A stretch of DNA of 64,000 bases from contig CP181261.1 of assembly GCA_047833665.1 (NCBI GenBank), forward strand, positions 2,356,001-2,420,000, in the 5' to 3' direction. Within the stretch, counting starts at the first letter, position 1. Every line of letters begins with the position of its first letter. Of the stretch, positions 24,446 through 33,538 are shown piece after piece. A program made the translations under genes and the position numbers. The notes below the pieces were generated by a model. The model saw nothing but the letters and a program-made list of their open reading frames with translations, made no database searches and had not been told where the DNA came from. The stretch comes from Caproicibacter sp047833665. GTDB taxonomy: Bacteria > Bacillota > Clostridia > Oscillospirales > Acutalibacteraceae.

Positions 24446-25909
24446 AGGGCCTGCGGACATTTTATTGGACTATATGGCTAATCCCATTTTGATTCTATAT
24501 TCTGCTGGACTCAATCCTCCAAGAGATATTTTGATTCTCGTATCCCGATACCATACCATATAAGCTTCAATTTGCTGCATAAAATCTTCTACTGTGATAC
24601 CTTGCCAAGAACGGCCGTAGAACATCTCATTCTTCATTCTTCCAAAAAAACCTTCACAGGCTGAATTGTCCGGTGAACACCCTTTTTGAGACATTGATCT
24701 GATCAATCCTGCCTTACGGGTTCGATCTATCCAGCCCGGCCATCGATAGTGACAGCCTCGATCTGAATGAATAATCGGATGCGCATCTTGAGGAAGTGCA
24801 CTAATTGCACGATCCAGCATACGGTTTACCAATTGTGCGTCTGGTTTACAGCTAATGTTCCATGCTACCGGCATACCATCATAGCAGTCAATAATAGGAG
24901 ACAAATATACTTTTCCTGCTGGAATTGAGAACTCCGTCACATCAGTCAACCACTTCTGATTTGGCTTGTCAGCTCTGAAATTTCTTCGAATCACATTGGG
25001 TACTTCAGGGCTAATTTCTCCTTTGTAAGAGCAGTATTTTCTCGCTTTTCGGCCTTTCACAACCAAGCCATTTTCACGCATAATTTGACGTATCACCTTT
25101 TCGGATAGGGTATAGCCCTCTCGGTTCAATACTATTTTAATTCTACGATATCCATATCTTTCCTTATTGTTGTGGAATATGGTCGCAATAGCTTGATAAT
25201 CATCTTTATGCTTCTTTGCAAAACTGACCCGTTTGTTTTGATAGTAATAGCTGCTCTTTGCCAGTTTGAGTTTTTTTATCAATACAGGCAGTGGATACTT
25301 CTCTTTTAAGGCATCAACAATTACTGCCTTCTCCCTGTTGTTCAAGGGACTCTTGTTGACGCCGGGGTCTTTTTTTAGCACATCAATTGTTTTTTTCAGA
25401 ATGTCAATTTCTAACTGCATATCTTGGATTTTTGCTTTCAGTTCATCAAGTTCCTCTGAAGATGCAGCTTTTCCTTCCGTCAGTTTCCCTCTGGCTCGCT
25501 CATTGGATGCATTCATTAATGCCGCAGCACCTTTCTGGATATATTTGCGCCGCCAGTTATATATACTTGCTGTGCTATATCCCACTTCATTTGATACTAA
25601 TTGTACATCTTCTCCCAGCTCAAAGCAACGGTGTAAAATCTCAAGCTTTAATTCTATAGGTGGATGGCGAGGGTGCTCCGGTGTATTATATCCACAAAAG
25701 GTGCATCGGTCTTCCGGCAACATTCGTTTTCGATTGATCCAATTGTATAGCGTTTGCCTGCGTGCCGGATATCCCAAAATCGTTATTGTTTTTGTTACCG
25801 ATTTCGTTTCTTCATAAACCTCCAGGGCTTTTCGATATTGTTCCTCTGAATACATCCTCTATCTCCTTCCTGAGTGTATTCAGTCCAACTTTTTGTCCGC
25901 ACCCCCTAA
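24446..25909 (-). mobile_element. IS3-family element, copy 1 (complete)
   Basis: About 1464 bp with imperfect terminal repeats sharing TGCGGACA and TTGGACT (left GGGCCTGCGGACATTTTATT, right inverted GGGGGTGCGGACAAAAAGTT). It sits between GATA and AAGTACAATAAAG, that is, within the first bases of the miniature IS256-F end. Confidence 0.85.
24470..25855 (-). CDS. IS3-family transposase, single open frame
   Basis: 461 residues. N-terminal helix-turn-helix regions ('GYPARRQTLYNWINRKR', 'VGYSTASIYNWRRKY'), a coiled coil near 130-165 ('ELDELKAKIQDMQLEIDILK'), then an rve integrase core: 'WLTDVTEF' (D), 'IIHSDRGCHY' (D), 'CEGFFGRMKNEM' (E). Most IS3 members use two frames joined by programmed -1 shifting; here the orfA and orfB parts are continuous, as in some IS150-related elements. 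GGAGATAGAGG precedes the ATG. Confidence 0.9.
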   Translation of the reverse strand: MYSEEQYRKALEVYEETKSVTKTITILGYPARRQTLYNWINRKRMLPEDRCTFCGYNTPEHPRHPPIELKLEILHRCFELGEDVQLVSNEVGYSTASIYNWRRKYIQKGAAALMNASNERARGKLTEGKAASSEELDELKAKIQDMQLEIDILKKTIDVLKKDPGVNKSPLNNREKAVIVDALKEKYPLPVLIKKLKLAKSSYYYQNKRVSFAKKHKDDYQAIATIFHNNKERYGYRRIKIVLNREGYTLSEKVIRQIMRENGLVVKGRKARKYCSYKGEISPEVPNVIRRNFRADKPNQKWLTDVTEFSIPAGKVYLSPIIDCYDGMPVAWNISCKPDAQLVNRMLDRAISALPQDAHPIIHSDRGCHYRWPGWIDRTRKAGLIRSMSQKGCSPDNSACEGFFGRMKNEMFYGRSWQGITVEDFMQQIEAYMVWYRDTRIKISLGGLSPAEYRIKMGLAI

Positions 25910-25910
25910 A

Positions 25911-26312
25911 GTACAATAAAGTTCGCAATTTCATAAAGGCATAGAAAAGTCATTGGGACTCCGATAAAATGAATGGTGCTAAAGGCATTCAAAAAACAGA
26001 GATAACCCAATGACTCAAAATAATATTGTAGATTGGACGGAATTGCTATTAAAATGTATGGCGCAGCCAAATCCAATGTTTTCTATATTAGAAAGACTGA
26101 ACAAAGAAAACCGCCGCAAAACCAGCGTGATCGGAATATTTCCTAATCAAAATTACTACATTCAGCTAATAACAATATGCTTTAAACTTTATATGCGGAG
26201 GACTAGTCAGTTTCCAGAGCATATTTAAACCCAAAATTCATCCTGACACTGTTATGTGCAGCCTAGTTCATTTTTTTGGATCCCTAAACAGCGGACTCCT
26301 ATTGACACTATC
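25911..26312 (+). mobile_element. Miniature IS256 derivative, copy F
   Basis: Only about 400 bp, carrying both IS256 ends (AGTACAATAAAGTTCGCAAT... and ...ATTGACACTATC). The transposase middle is missing: N-terminal codons are joined to C-terminal codons at a shared MLE triplet. Several point changes show it is older than copies B-D. Its first bases are interrupted by the IS3 copy. Confidence 0.85.
26010..26228 (+). pseudogene. Deleted IS256 transposase (N-terminus fused to C-terminus)
   Basis: Encodes 72 residues: 'LLLKCMAQPNPMFSILE' from the N-terminus directly followed by 'RLNKENRRKTSVIGIFPN' from the C-terminus. No catalytic Asp remains. The frame then shifts and ends early. It could be mobilised only by another copy's transposase. 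Confidence 0.85.
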
Positions 26313-26397
26313 TGTGTATTTTAAAAATTCATGATATAGATTATTCCTGCAAACAATAAAATAATAACTGCTAAATAATAAGGCATTGCAGCGTAAT

Positions 26398-27363
26398 TCA
26401 ACCCATTGCCTTGTTGAGCTGTTTCACAATCGCTGTTTTATCAGGCATTGCGGGTATTGCACCCTTTTTCTCCGTTGTTAGTCCGCCGGCTGCATTGGCA
26501 AAGCGGAGAATTTCTCCCCACTCACGGGAGTTCATCGTACAGATTTCCGTGCGTTTTTTTCCTCGCAGGCAGTAAAGCAATGCACCCCAAAAAGCATCCC
26601 CTGCGCCAGTGGTGTCAACCGTCTGCATCAAAAAGCCCGGTTCGCTGATATTTCCACCCGGTGCGCTGACAAAAGAACCAGCCGCGCCCATGGTTACAAC
26701 AGCAACACAGGGTCCCATGCGGCGCAGTGCCTTGGCTCCTTCTGTGGGATCTGACGTGCCGGTAAGAAGAAACATTTCCTCTTCGCTGACTTTGACAAGA
26801 TCTGCATAGGAAACCCCACGCAACATCTGCTCAACGGACTCGGCTTTTTCCTTCCACAAAAGCGGACGATAATTCGGATCGTAGCTAATCAGCGCTCCAG
26901 CCGCTTTTGCGATCTGTGCAGCTGCGAGTGTTGCGCTTCTCGCAGGTTCCTCTGTCATCGATACACTGCCAAAATGAAAAACAAGACAGTTTTGTAATAA
27001 GGTCTTGTCAATTTCTTCGGGTGCAAGCATGACATCTGCTGTTTTGTAGCGGTAAAAGCTGAATGTTCGTTCTCCTTTTTCCCCAAGCTGTACGAACGAA
27101 AGTGTTGTGGGATGATCCTCAGACATCAGCAACGCACTGGTATCAATTCCGGCATCTGCCATTGTTTTTTTCAGAAGAAGTCCAAAAGCATCCTTTCCCA
27201 CCTTGCCGATAAAAGCGGTTGTTCCACCCAATTTTGCAAACATTGCCAGTACATTGGACGGTGCACCTCCGGGGTTGCAGGAAAAAAGAGGTGTTCCTTG
27301 ATCAGTTTGTCCGAAGGGCGTACAGTCAATTAAACTCTCACCCAGTGCCACAAGATCAATCAT
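26398..27363 (-). CDS. PfkB-family sugar kinase (fructokinase-like)
   Basis: 321 residues from ATG 27363 (GGAGAT 7 bases upstream; the frame opens two codons earlier at TTG). PfkB signatures: 'GGAPSNVLAMFAKLGG' near residue 31 and the anion-hole/catalytic 'DTTGAGDAFWGAL' near 250. 'GESLIDCTP' at the N-terminus and 'YDPNYRPLLW' in the middle are typical of bacterial fructokinases. It phosphorylates fructose or a related ketose. Next to a polyol-type dehydrogenase in the same direction, it could take the ketose made by that enzyme into glycolysis. Confidence 0.85.
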   Translation of the reverse strand: MIDLVALGESLIDCTPFGQTDQGTPLFSCNPGGAPSNVLAMFAKLGGTTAFIGKVGKDAFGLLLKKTMADAGIDTSALLMSEDHPTTLSFVQLGEKGERTFSFYRYKTADVMLAPEEIDKTLLQNCLVFHFGSVSMTEEPARSATLAAAQIAKAAGALISYDPNYRPLLWKEKAESVEQMLRGVSYADLVKVSEEEMFLLTGTSDPTEGAKALRRMGPCVAVVTMGAAGSFVSAPGGNISEPGFLMQTVDTTGAGDAFWGALLYCLRGKKRTEICTMNSREWGEILRFANAAGGLTTEKKGAIPAMPDKTAIVKQLNKAMG

Positions 27364-27567
27364 GACCAATATCTCCTTTTTATCATCTGACTAAATTCAG
27401 TCTTTCCACCATACGGCAGAATTTTTTTATAAGCTTCGATGTAAAGATTTTAAACCGCAAAAAGAGGACTATCTTCAACTTTTTTGATAGTTCGCAGAAC
27501 AATCCTGAAACCCCAGACAAAATAAAAAGACAACTATTTATGCTGCAAATCCGTGTGCTTTTCTTTG

Positions 27568-28605
27568 TCAATCTTCCTGTGGATGAACAACAACCTTAAT
27601 CGACTCATTCTTCATCTGCATTAGAATTGCATCCTCTACCTGGCTTAATCCAAATACATGCGTAATCAGCTTTTTTACTTCAATGCGGCCGCTGTTGAGC
27701 AAGTTGACCGCGCGCTGATGCGTGTCAGGATTGATGAATGAACCCAGAATCTTCAATTCCTTTTTATAGATGTCAAACAGCGGCAACGGAACCGTAGCTT
27801 CCACAGCCGGCACACTGAACAGCACAACAGTCGCACCGAATCCAGCCGCAGAAAAAGCCTGTTCAGTAGCAGAAGTCCTGCCAACGCACTCAATCACGAC
27901 GTCAACCCCATCCTGTCCGGTGAAAGCGCGAATACGCTCAAGCACATTTTCATGAATCGGGTCAATCACGCAGTCAGCTCCAATTTCCATTCCGATTTGG
28001 CGCCGCATGGCGATGGGTTCACTAAGCAGAATGCAGGAAGCACCCGAAATTCGCGCGAGCTGTACCATCAGCAGACCGATTGCACCGCCGCCAATCACCA
28101 GAACACTCTGGCCGGGATGGATTCCCGCGCGGTCGATGCCGTGAAGCGCACAGGCAAGCGGTTCAGCCATGGCTCCCACATCAAAATCAAGGTTCGGATC
28201 AAGTCGGAAACACTGTGCCGCCGGTGCAATGCAGTACTGTGCAAATCCGCCATTGCGGTTAACACCCAGCGCCTGCAGATGCTCACAATTCTGTTTTTTT
28301 CCCATACGGCAGGGCAGGCATTGCCCACAGTACATATTGGGATCAACGGTGACATGATCCCCAGGCTTTACCGTGGTGACGGCACTGCCGACTTTTTCCA
28401 CAATGCCAGCATATTCATGTCCCAGCACCACCGGCGGCGTCACAGCAGCCGAACCAGCCTCTCCATGATAGATGTGCACGTCGGTGCCGCAGATACCTGC
28501 AGAAATATTCTTAATTAAAACTTCGTCCGGCGAAAGCTCTCCGAACATCATATTACGAACTTCAAACTGTTTGTTTCCTAAGAAGAAAGACCCTTTCGCT
28601 GTCAT
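27568..28605 (-). CDS. Zinc-dependent alcohol/polyol dehydrogenase (MDR family)
   Basis: 345 residues. The catalytic zinc motif 'GICGTD' (Cys near 39) and 'GHEYAGIVEKVG', the structural zinc motif 'CGQCLPCRMGKKQNC' near 95-110, and the nucleotide site 'VIGGGAIGLLMVQLA' near 170. This matches the sorbitol/threonine-type medium-chain dehydrogenases that oxidise a polyol to a ketose with NAD. The substrate is not readable from sequence. GAGGAGAG lies 7 bases ahead of the ATG. The PfkB kinase follows 204 bases downstream, consistent with polyol to ketose to ketose-phosphate. Confidence 0.85.
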   Translation of the reverse strand: MTAKGSFFLGNKQFEVRNMMFGELSPDEVLIKNISAGICGTDVHIYHGEAGSAAVTPPVVLGHEYAGIVEKVGSAVTTVKPGDHVTVDPNMYCGQCLPCRMGKKQNCEHLQALGVNRNGGFAQYCIAPAAQCFRLDPNLDFDVGAMAEPLACALHGIDRAGIHPGQSVLVIGGGAIGLLMVQLARISGASCILLSEPIAMRRQIGMEIGADCVIDPIHENVLERIRAFTGQDGVDVVIECVGRTSATEQAFSAAGFGATVVLFSVPAVEATVPLPLFDIYKKELKILGSFINPDTHQRAVNLLNSGRIEVKKLITHVFGLSQVEDAILMQMKNESIKVVVHPQED

Positions 28606-29114
28606 AAATTTTTCTCTCCTCTCTTACGATCATTTTTCCAATCATACGTGAATGTACAACGGCAGAATTCTCTTCACCAGACTCATTACACCCTCTGGTG
28701 CCTGGGTGCAAGTCATTCTTCTGATCGTTCGTTGGGCCAAGCAATCTACATTATATGAATATCAATTTCACGCATCATAATCGAGCAATCCGTCAAATTT
28801 TTTCGCGGTGCGCAACAAATTATTCTCTGCACACCGCTGCTACATTAGGGCAGAAATTCAAAGCTCTTTACAATCGCGGAAAGGCTTCAAGATACCCGCC
28901 ACAAACAACTGGGTACCTCAACGATGTTCCATTCCAATACATCCATTCAAGGTACAAGATAATTTGCCTTAATACCACACTTTGGACGCCAGCATTCCTC
29001 CCATCGCCAGACACAATATACTGGAAACTGCATCCACAGATTTGACCTTGAAAAACCGCATTCGGATTCTGGATATAGACTTTATTATTTTCTATCCCAT
29101 TTGATTGCCTCCGC
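28606..29114. other. Intergenic region with no supported gene
   Basis: A 509-bp gap between the dehydrogenase and the beta-mannosidase. A minus-strand frame (28868-29146) of 92 codons overlaps the end of the mannosidase, has no ribosome site and resembles no family I know. No clear terminator seen. It may hold remnants of a lost gene. Confidence 0.4.
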
Positions 29115-31604
29115 TTACATTTCAATGTGCTTTTCAACAGTATCATACAAACTGCGGAGTTTTAACTTATTTTTAAATTGCTGCCAGGTGATATCTGCTG
29201 ATAAATTCTTTTTTTCAACGGTGATTTCTCGTGTTTCCCCTGCTGAAAGATCGAAATAATTATCACTGAATATGGCATCAGCATCTTCTAAATCAAGTTC
29301 TACAAATCGGGCAAACGATGAAGCCGTAACTGTTATAACAAACCTGTCTTCTTTCTCATCGACCGAAAAGCTGAGTTTCGGATTTTTAAAATCAAAGTAT
29401 TTCGGCACAACAAATGTAAGCGTCCCTGTTCCGATTAAATTACCGCTGTCGTCTGTAAGAGTATATTGTAGATAACTTGAACGCTTTTTTTCTTCTTCTT
29501 GGATGTAGTTTGCAAAATCAAACTCATCGCATTTTCTAGAGGTAAGAGCGGAAACGTTTACCTGAATCCTGTTGCTCAGAATTTCTCTGCCGTCTTGATA
29601 CATAAGATGCCAAGAAAAGTTTCCTTTAAAATCATTCATTTTATCGTTTACTATGTAAAAAAATACTTTGCCGCCGTCTTTGCATGCGCTAATAAGAACC
29701 GGGGCGAAAAAACGCTTTGCAGCGTAATGCAGAGCTTTCCACCGTCCGAAATAATCAATGCTGGACCATGACGCTACTGGCCAACAGTCGTTCAGTTGCC
29801 AATATATTGCACCTTTACATTTTTCCCTTAATCGCCTGAAATGCTCAACCCCGCAACGTATTGCTTCTGCTTGTACGATCTGTGATACATAGAGTAAAGA
29901 ATCTAAATCCTTTGGATATTTGCAGTATTGAAATATATAATAAAGTATCTTTTGGTTGCCGTTTTTGTCCTTTTGATGCCATTCCATAACTGCAGAAAAT
30001 GGATTACGATCCGACGGGAGCGTATATGACTTTAATGTTTTAAGGCATGGGAATGACTGTAAGCCAAATTCAGAAACAAACCTTGGACTTATATTGAGGT
30101 AATCTTCAATTGGTTTACCTCCGTGCCAAACCTCCCAGTAGTGCATATCTCCGGCAAGTTCACTGTTTGGTTTATCAAAGCTTCCGCCGGAAGAAGGGGA
30201 GGCAAACCAGTATGGAATGTCGGGAGCGTATTTGTGTGCAATTTCCGGCATATAAGTCTCAAATTGCTTAATATAGTCGGCTTTTAATTTGGGATGTGCG
30301 GAGATAAACTTTTCGTCCGTTGTCCATTCCCACTCTTGTTCGTTATTTCCACATATTAGTCCAAGACAGGCATGATGGCGTATTCTGCGCAAAACATCTA
30401 CCATTTCATGTCCTATATTAATTTTAAACTCCGGGCTAAAATCGTAAATTCCACATGCGAACATCATATCCTGCCAAACAACAATGCCATTTTCATCGCA
30501 AAGATCAAAAAAATAATCATCTGGGTAGAAACCGCCTCCCCACACACGAAGCATATTAAAATTGGCTTGCACACAACTTGTTATAAGTTTGCGAGTTCTT
30601 TCTTTGCTGCGCCGTGAAAGTATACTGTCCTCGGGGATATAGTTTGCACCCATAGCAAACATTTCCACACCGTTTACAGTAAAGCAGAACGATCTGCCCC
30701 ACTGGTCATTTTCCTGTTTTAAGTGAATTGTCCGAAGACCTATTTTGAAACAACATCTATCAATGACATTTCCTTCGCTTTTAAGCTCAATTTCAGTGAG
30801 GTAGAGCGGATGTTCCCCCATGCCATTTGGCCACCATAACTCGGGGTCACCGATTTCGAGCCTTAATGATGCCTTCTGTGTATCTGTTTCATCGTTTGCA
30901 CAAAAGACCCTGCCTTGGGGTGAGGTCATTTTCAATGAAACCTGTATTTTACGTTCTTCATACTTTTCAAGCAGGATATCTGCAGTAATGCCCACAGAAC
31001 CATCTTTGTGCTGTTGGTGTACCATATAAGTTTTGATACGCGCTGTGTTGACTCCACACAAATATATATTACGCCAAATCCCCATATCTGGAAGTGCCGG
31101 TCCCCAGTCCCAACCGAACATATAGTGGGCTTTACGCAGATAAGAAACACCACCTTTGTATATTAGACTTCCATTAAATAGTGGATACTCATCCTGCTTT
31201 TGTTTTACATAACGGGTCGGCGACCGGAATATTATACGGATCATATTTTTTTTAGGTTGTAAATATTGTTTAACATCAAACTCATAGATCCTGTGCATAT
31301 TGCATGTATCAGCGATTTTTTTGCCATTGAGGTGGATTTCACAAAGTGTGTCAAGACCATCACAGTGCAGGAATATTCTGTCATAACTCAAAAATTCATT
31401 GCTTAATTCAAAACTTTTTTCATATTCGTAGTCATAGTCTGACAAAGTAGTGGCAGTTTTTTCATTTTCCCTATAGAAAGGATCCTCCATTTTATTTAAT
31501 CTTAGAAGATCGCTGTACACAGAACCCGGCACAACAGCGTCGTACCATTTATCTGTGCCTATTTGCCTCATAAGCCAGTGGCCATTTAGATCGTATTTCT
31601 GCAT
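29115..31604 (-). CDS. Beta-mannosidase, glycoside hydrolase family 2
   Basis: 829 residues from ATG 31604 ('MQKYDLNGHW' is the usual start of the family, with GAGGG 10 bases upstream; the frame is open 20 codons further). Order: jelly-roll N-domain, Ig-like domain, TIM barrel and C-terminal domains. The acid/base Glu lies in 'CGNNEQEWEW' near 400 and the nucleophile Glu in 'VSEFGLQSFP' near 510; 'RVWGGGFYPDDYFFDLCDE' (in parts) is a family hallmark. No signal peptide, so it acts in the cytoplasm on imported mannosides. It is the last gene of the sugar ABC operon. Confidence 0.92.
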   Translation of the reverse strand: MQKYDLNGHWLMRQIGTDKWYDAVVPGSVYSDLLRLNKMEDPFYRENEKTATTLSDYDYEYEKSFELSNEFLSYDRIFLHCDGLDTLCEIHLNGKKIADTCNMHRIYEFDVKQYLQPKKNMIRIIFRSPTRYVKQKQDEYPLFNGSLIYKGGVSYLRKAHYMFGWDWGPALPDMGIWRNIYLCGVNTARIKTYMVHQQHKDGSVGITADILLEKYEERKIQVSLKMTSPQGRVFCANDETDTQKASLRLEIGDPELWWPNGMGEHPLYLTEIELKSEGNVIDRCCFKIGLRTIHLKQENDQWGRSFCFTVNGVEMFAMGANYIPEDSILSRRSKERTRKLITSCVQANFNMLRVWGGGFYPDDYFFDLCDENGIVVWQDMMFACGIYDFSPEFKINIGHEMVDVLRRIRHHACLGLICGNNEQEWEWTTDEKFISAHPKLKADYIKQFETYMPEIAHKYAPDIPYWFASPSSGGSFDKPNSELAGDMHYWEVWHGGKPIEDYLNISPRFVSEFGLQSFPCLKTLKSYTLPSDRNPFSAVMEWHQKDKNGNQKILYYIFQYCKYPKDLDSLLYVSQIVQAEAIRCGVEHFRRLREKCKGAIYWQLNDCWPVASWSSIDYFGRWKALHYAAKRFFAPVLISACKDGGKVFFYIVNDKMNDFKGNFSWHLMYQDGREILSNRIQVNVSALTSRKCDEFDFANYIQEEEKKRSSYLQYTLTDDSGNLIGTGTLTFVVPKYFDFKNPKLSFSVDEKEDRFVITVTASSFARFVELDLEDADAIFSDNYFDLSAGETREITVEKKNLSADITWQQFKNKLKLRSLYDTVEKHIEM

Positions 31605-31670
31605 AATTACATTACCCTCTGTTAGATCATAATTTCGATAGTATTTGAATTTACAGCGTATCATCGTGTA

Positions 31671-32552
31671 TTAACCTTTTACAGCACCAGTTACCATTCC
31701 TTTGGTTATCTGTTTTGAAAACATGAGATAAATGATAATTGCAGGAAGTATAGAAAGAAACATAGCTGCCATCATACTTGGATAATCCGTTGAATATTGC
31801 CCTTTAAACAAAGTCATCCCAACTGGCAGAGTTACAAGATTATTCTTGCTAATAAGAACAAGTGCAAATGAAAACTCGTTCCAGCATGTAAAGGACTGAA
31901 TGATTCCAGCAGTAACAAGGACAGGTTTACATATTGGCAGCATGATGTAAAACAATCTGCGTGAAAAGCTGCATCCATCGATAGTAGCTGCTTCTTCAAT
32001 CTCAATTGGTATGCTGTGTATATAGCTTTCTACTAAAAAAATTGCAATTGGCATACCAAATGCAATGTATGCAACGGGCAGTGTAAACCAACGATTAATT
32101 ATATTTGTTTTTTTAAAAAGTACATACATAGGTATCATAAGTGCATGAATTGGAATTACAATACCAAGAAGAAAATATCCATACAAGCCCATGCGCCATT
32201 TCAAATGACACCTTGCAAGCATGTAGCCTGTAATAAAACCGAAAAGTAGAATAAGCGGCAGAGACACCACTGTGTTTCGCAGCGTGTTAAGCATCCATAG
32301 TCCCATATCCGTCTGTGAAAATATTTTTAGATAATTGCTGAAATCAGGAACGGAAGGAATAGCGACCGGGTTTGCAGTAAAATCTTTTTGATTGTTCAAT
32401 GAAGCATAAATAAGCCATACGACTGGATAAAGACATGAAACTGAAAATAAGATAACAAAGAAATTCGCTATTGCCGCACCAGCAATATGCTTCGCAGAAT
32501 GGGTAGAACGTTGTTTTGTAGTGTTAAATGCAGCTTTTGTGTTTCCATTCAT
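31671..32552 (-). CDS. Carbohydrate ABC transporter permease, MalG type
   Basis: 293 residues from ATG 32552, one base after the stop of the upstream permease; an in-frame GTG at 32564 is less likely. Six helices. The cytoplasmic EAA loop reads 'EIEEAATIDGCSFSRRLFYIMLP' (in parts), which docks the ATPase, and the ending 'QITKGMVTGAVKG' is typical of the family. Works with the permease at 32554 and the binding protein at 33539. No ATPase is encoded here; a shared MsmX-like ATPase elsewhere is likely. Confidence 0.9.
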   Translation of the reverse strand: MNGNTKAAFNTTKQRSTHSAKHIAGAAIANFFVILFSVSCLYPVVWLIYASLNNQKDFTANPVAIPSVPDFSNYLKIFSQTDMGLWMLNTLRNTVVSLPLILLFGFITGYMLARCHLKWRMGLYGYFLLGIVIPIHALMIPMYVLFKKTNIINRWFTLPVAYIAFGMPIAIFLVESYIHSIPIEIEEAATIDGCSFSRRLFYIMLPICKPVLVTAGIIQSFTCWNEFSFALVLISKNNLVTLPVGMTLFKGQYSTDYPSMMAAMFLSILPAIIIYLMFSKQITKGMVTGAVKG

Positions 32553-32553
32553 C

Positions 32554-33447
32554 TTAGGATTCACTTCCCTTAGTAAATTTTGTTATAATGCTGCGGCTTC
32601 CACCTATCACGAAAAGACTAAGTACAAGTATTAAAATCGACATGGCACTTCCATACCCCATGCGATAACGCATAAATGATGTTTTGTACGCATAAAGTGC
32701 CATTACGTTAGATGCATTGCCCGGGCCTCCACCGGTCATAACGTAAATATTATCGAAAACTCTCATGCTGCCTGCTATGCAGAGCATAAGGCACACAAGC
32801 AGTGTATTTTTCATAAGCGGCAACGTTATATAAAATGCCTTTTTTATGCCTGTCGCACCATCGAGCTGTGCCATTTCAAGTATACCCTTGTCAATAGAGG
32901 AAAAGGCGGAAAGCAGGATGACCATATAATACCCTATGTACTGCCATACAAGTGGGATAGTTACAAAAATAAGAGCCTGGTTAGGATCGCTAAGCCACGG
33001 TTTTACTAAATTACTTTTTCCAATCATTTTTAGCAGTTGGTTTAACAAGCCATAATTGTAATCATAAATCATACTCCATATGAAACCTACAACTACTGCT
33101 GAAAAAACACACGGAAGAAAAGCAACAGTGCGATGGAATGCTTTAGCATATATTAGCCTTGATGAAAGAAGGGATGCAAAGACAAATGCGATGCCGATCT
33201 GCCCCACTGCACTTACTAATGTTAAAATGAGATTATTTCTGAATGAAAGCCAAAACACACTGTCATGGAAAAGTTCCATATAGTTTTGCATGCTGATAAA
33301 TTCCTTTGTAGGGCCGCCCGACCAGTCAAAAAAACCGTAATATCCTGCAAAAAATATCGGTATTACTACAGCAAAAGTATAAAGCAAAAACCCAGGCAGA
33401 AGATATAGTATGAGTACATGTTTTTTTGGTATAATAGAATTTTGCAA
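32554..33447 (-). CDS. Carbohydrate ABC transporter permease, MalF type
   Basis: 297 residues if translation begins at TTG 33447, which has GGAGG 8 bases upstream; the frame remains open to 33477 but without a site. Six helices. The EAA loop reads 'EMAQLDGATGIKKAFYITLPLMK' (in parts) and 'MTGGGPGNAS' is the classic MalF/UgpA motif. It pairs with the MalG-type permease to import an oligosaccharide, presumably a manno-oligosaccharide given the mannosidase downstream. Confidence 0.9.
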   Translation of the reverse strand: MQNSIIPKKHVLILYLLPGFLLYTFAVVIPIFFAGYYGFFDWSGGPTKEFISMQNYMELFHDSVFWLSFRNNLILTLVSAVGQIGIAFVFASLLSSRLIYAKAFHRTVAFLPCVFSAVVVGFIWSMIYDYNYGLLNQLLKMIGKSNLVKPWLSDPNQALIFVTIPLVWQYIGYYMVILLSAFSSIDKGILEMAQLDGATGIKKAFYITLPLMKNTLLVCLMLCIAGSMRVFDNIYVMTGGGPGNASNVMALYAYKTSFMRYRMGYGSAMSILILVLSLFVIGGSRSIITKFTKGSES

Positions 33448-33538
33448 TATGAATGCCTCCAGTTGCAAGTGCGGCAAACCCTCCCTAAAAAGGGGAGAAT
33501 TTGCCTACAGCTTTTTATAAATTGTTATATTGTAATGG

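Noticed and set aside
28868..29146. A 92-codon frame overlapping the end of the beta-mannosidase gene
   Set aside because: No ribosome site, it overlaps a solid gene on the same strand and no family is recognisable.
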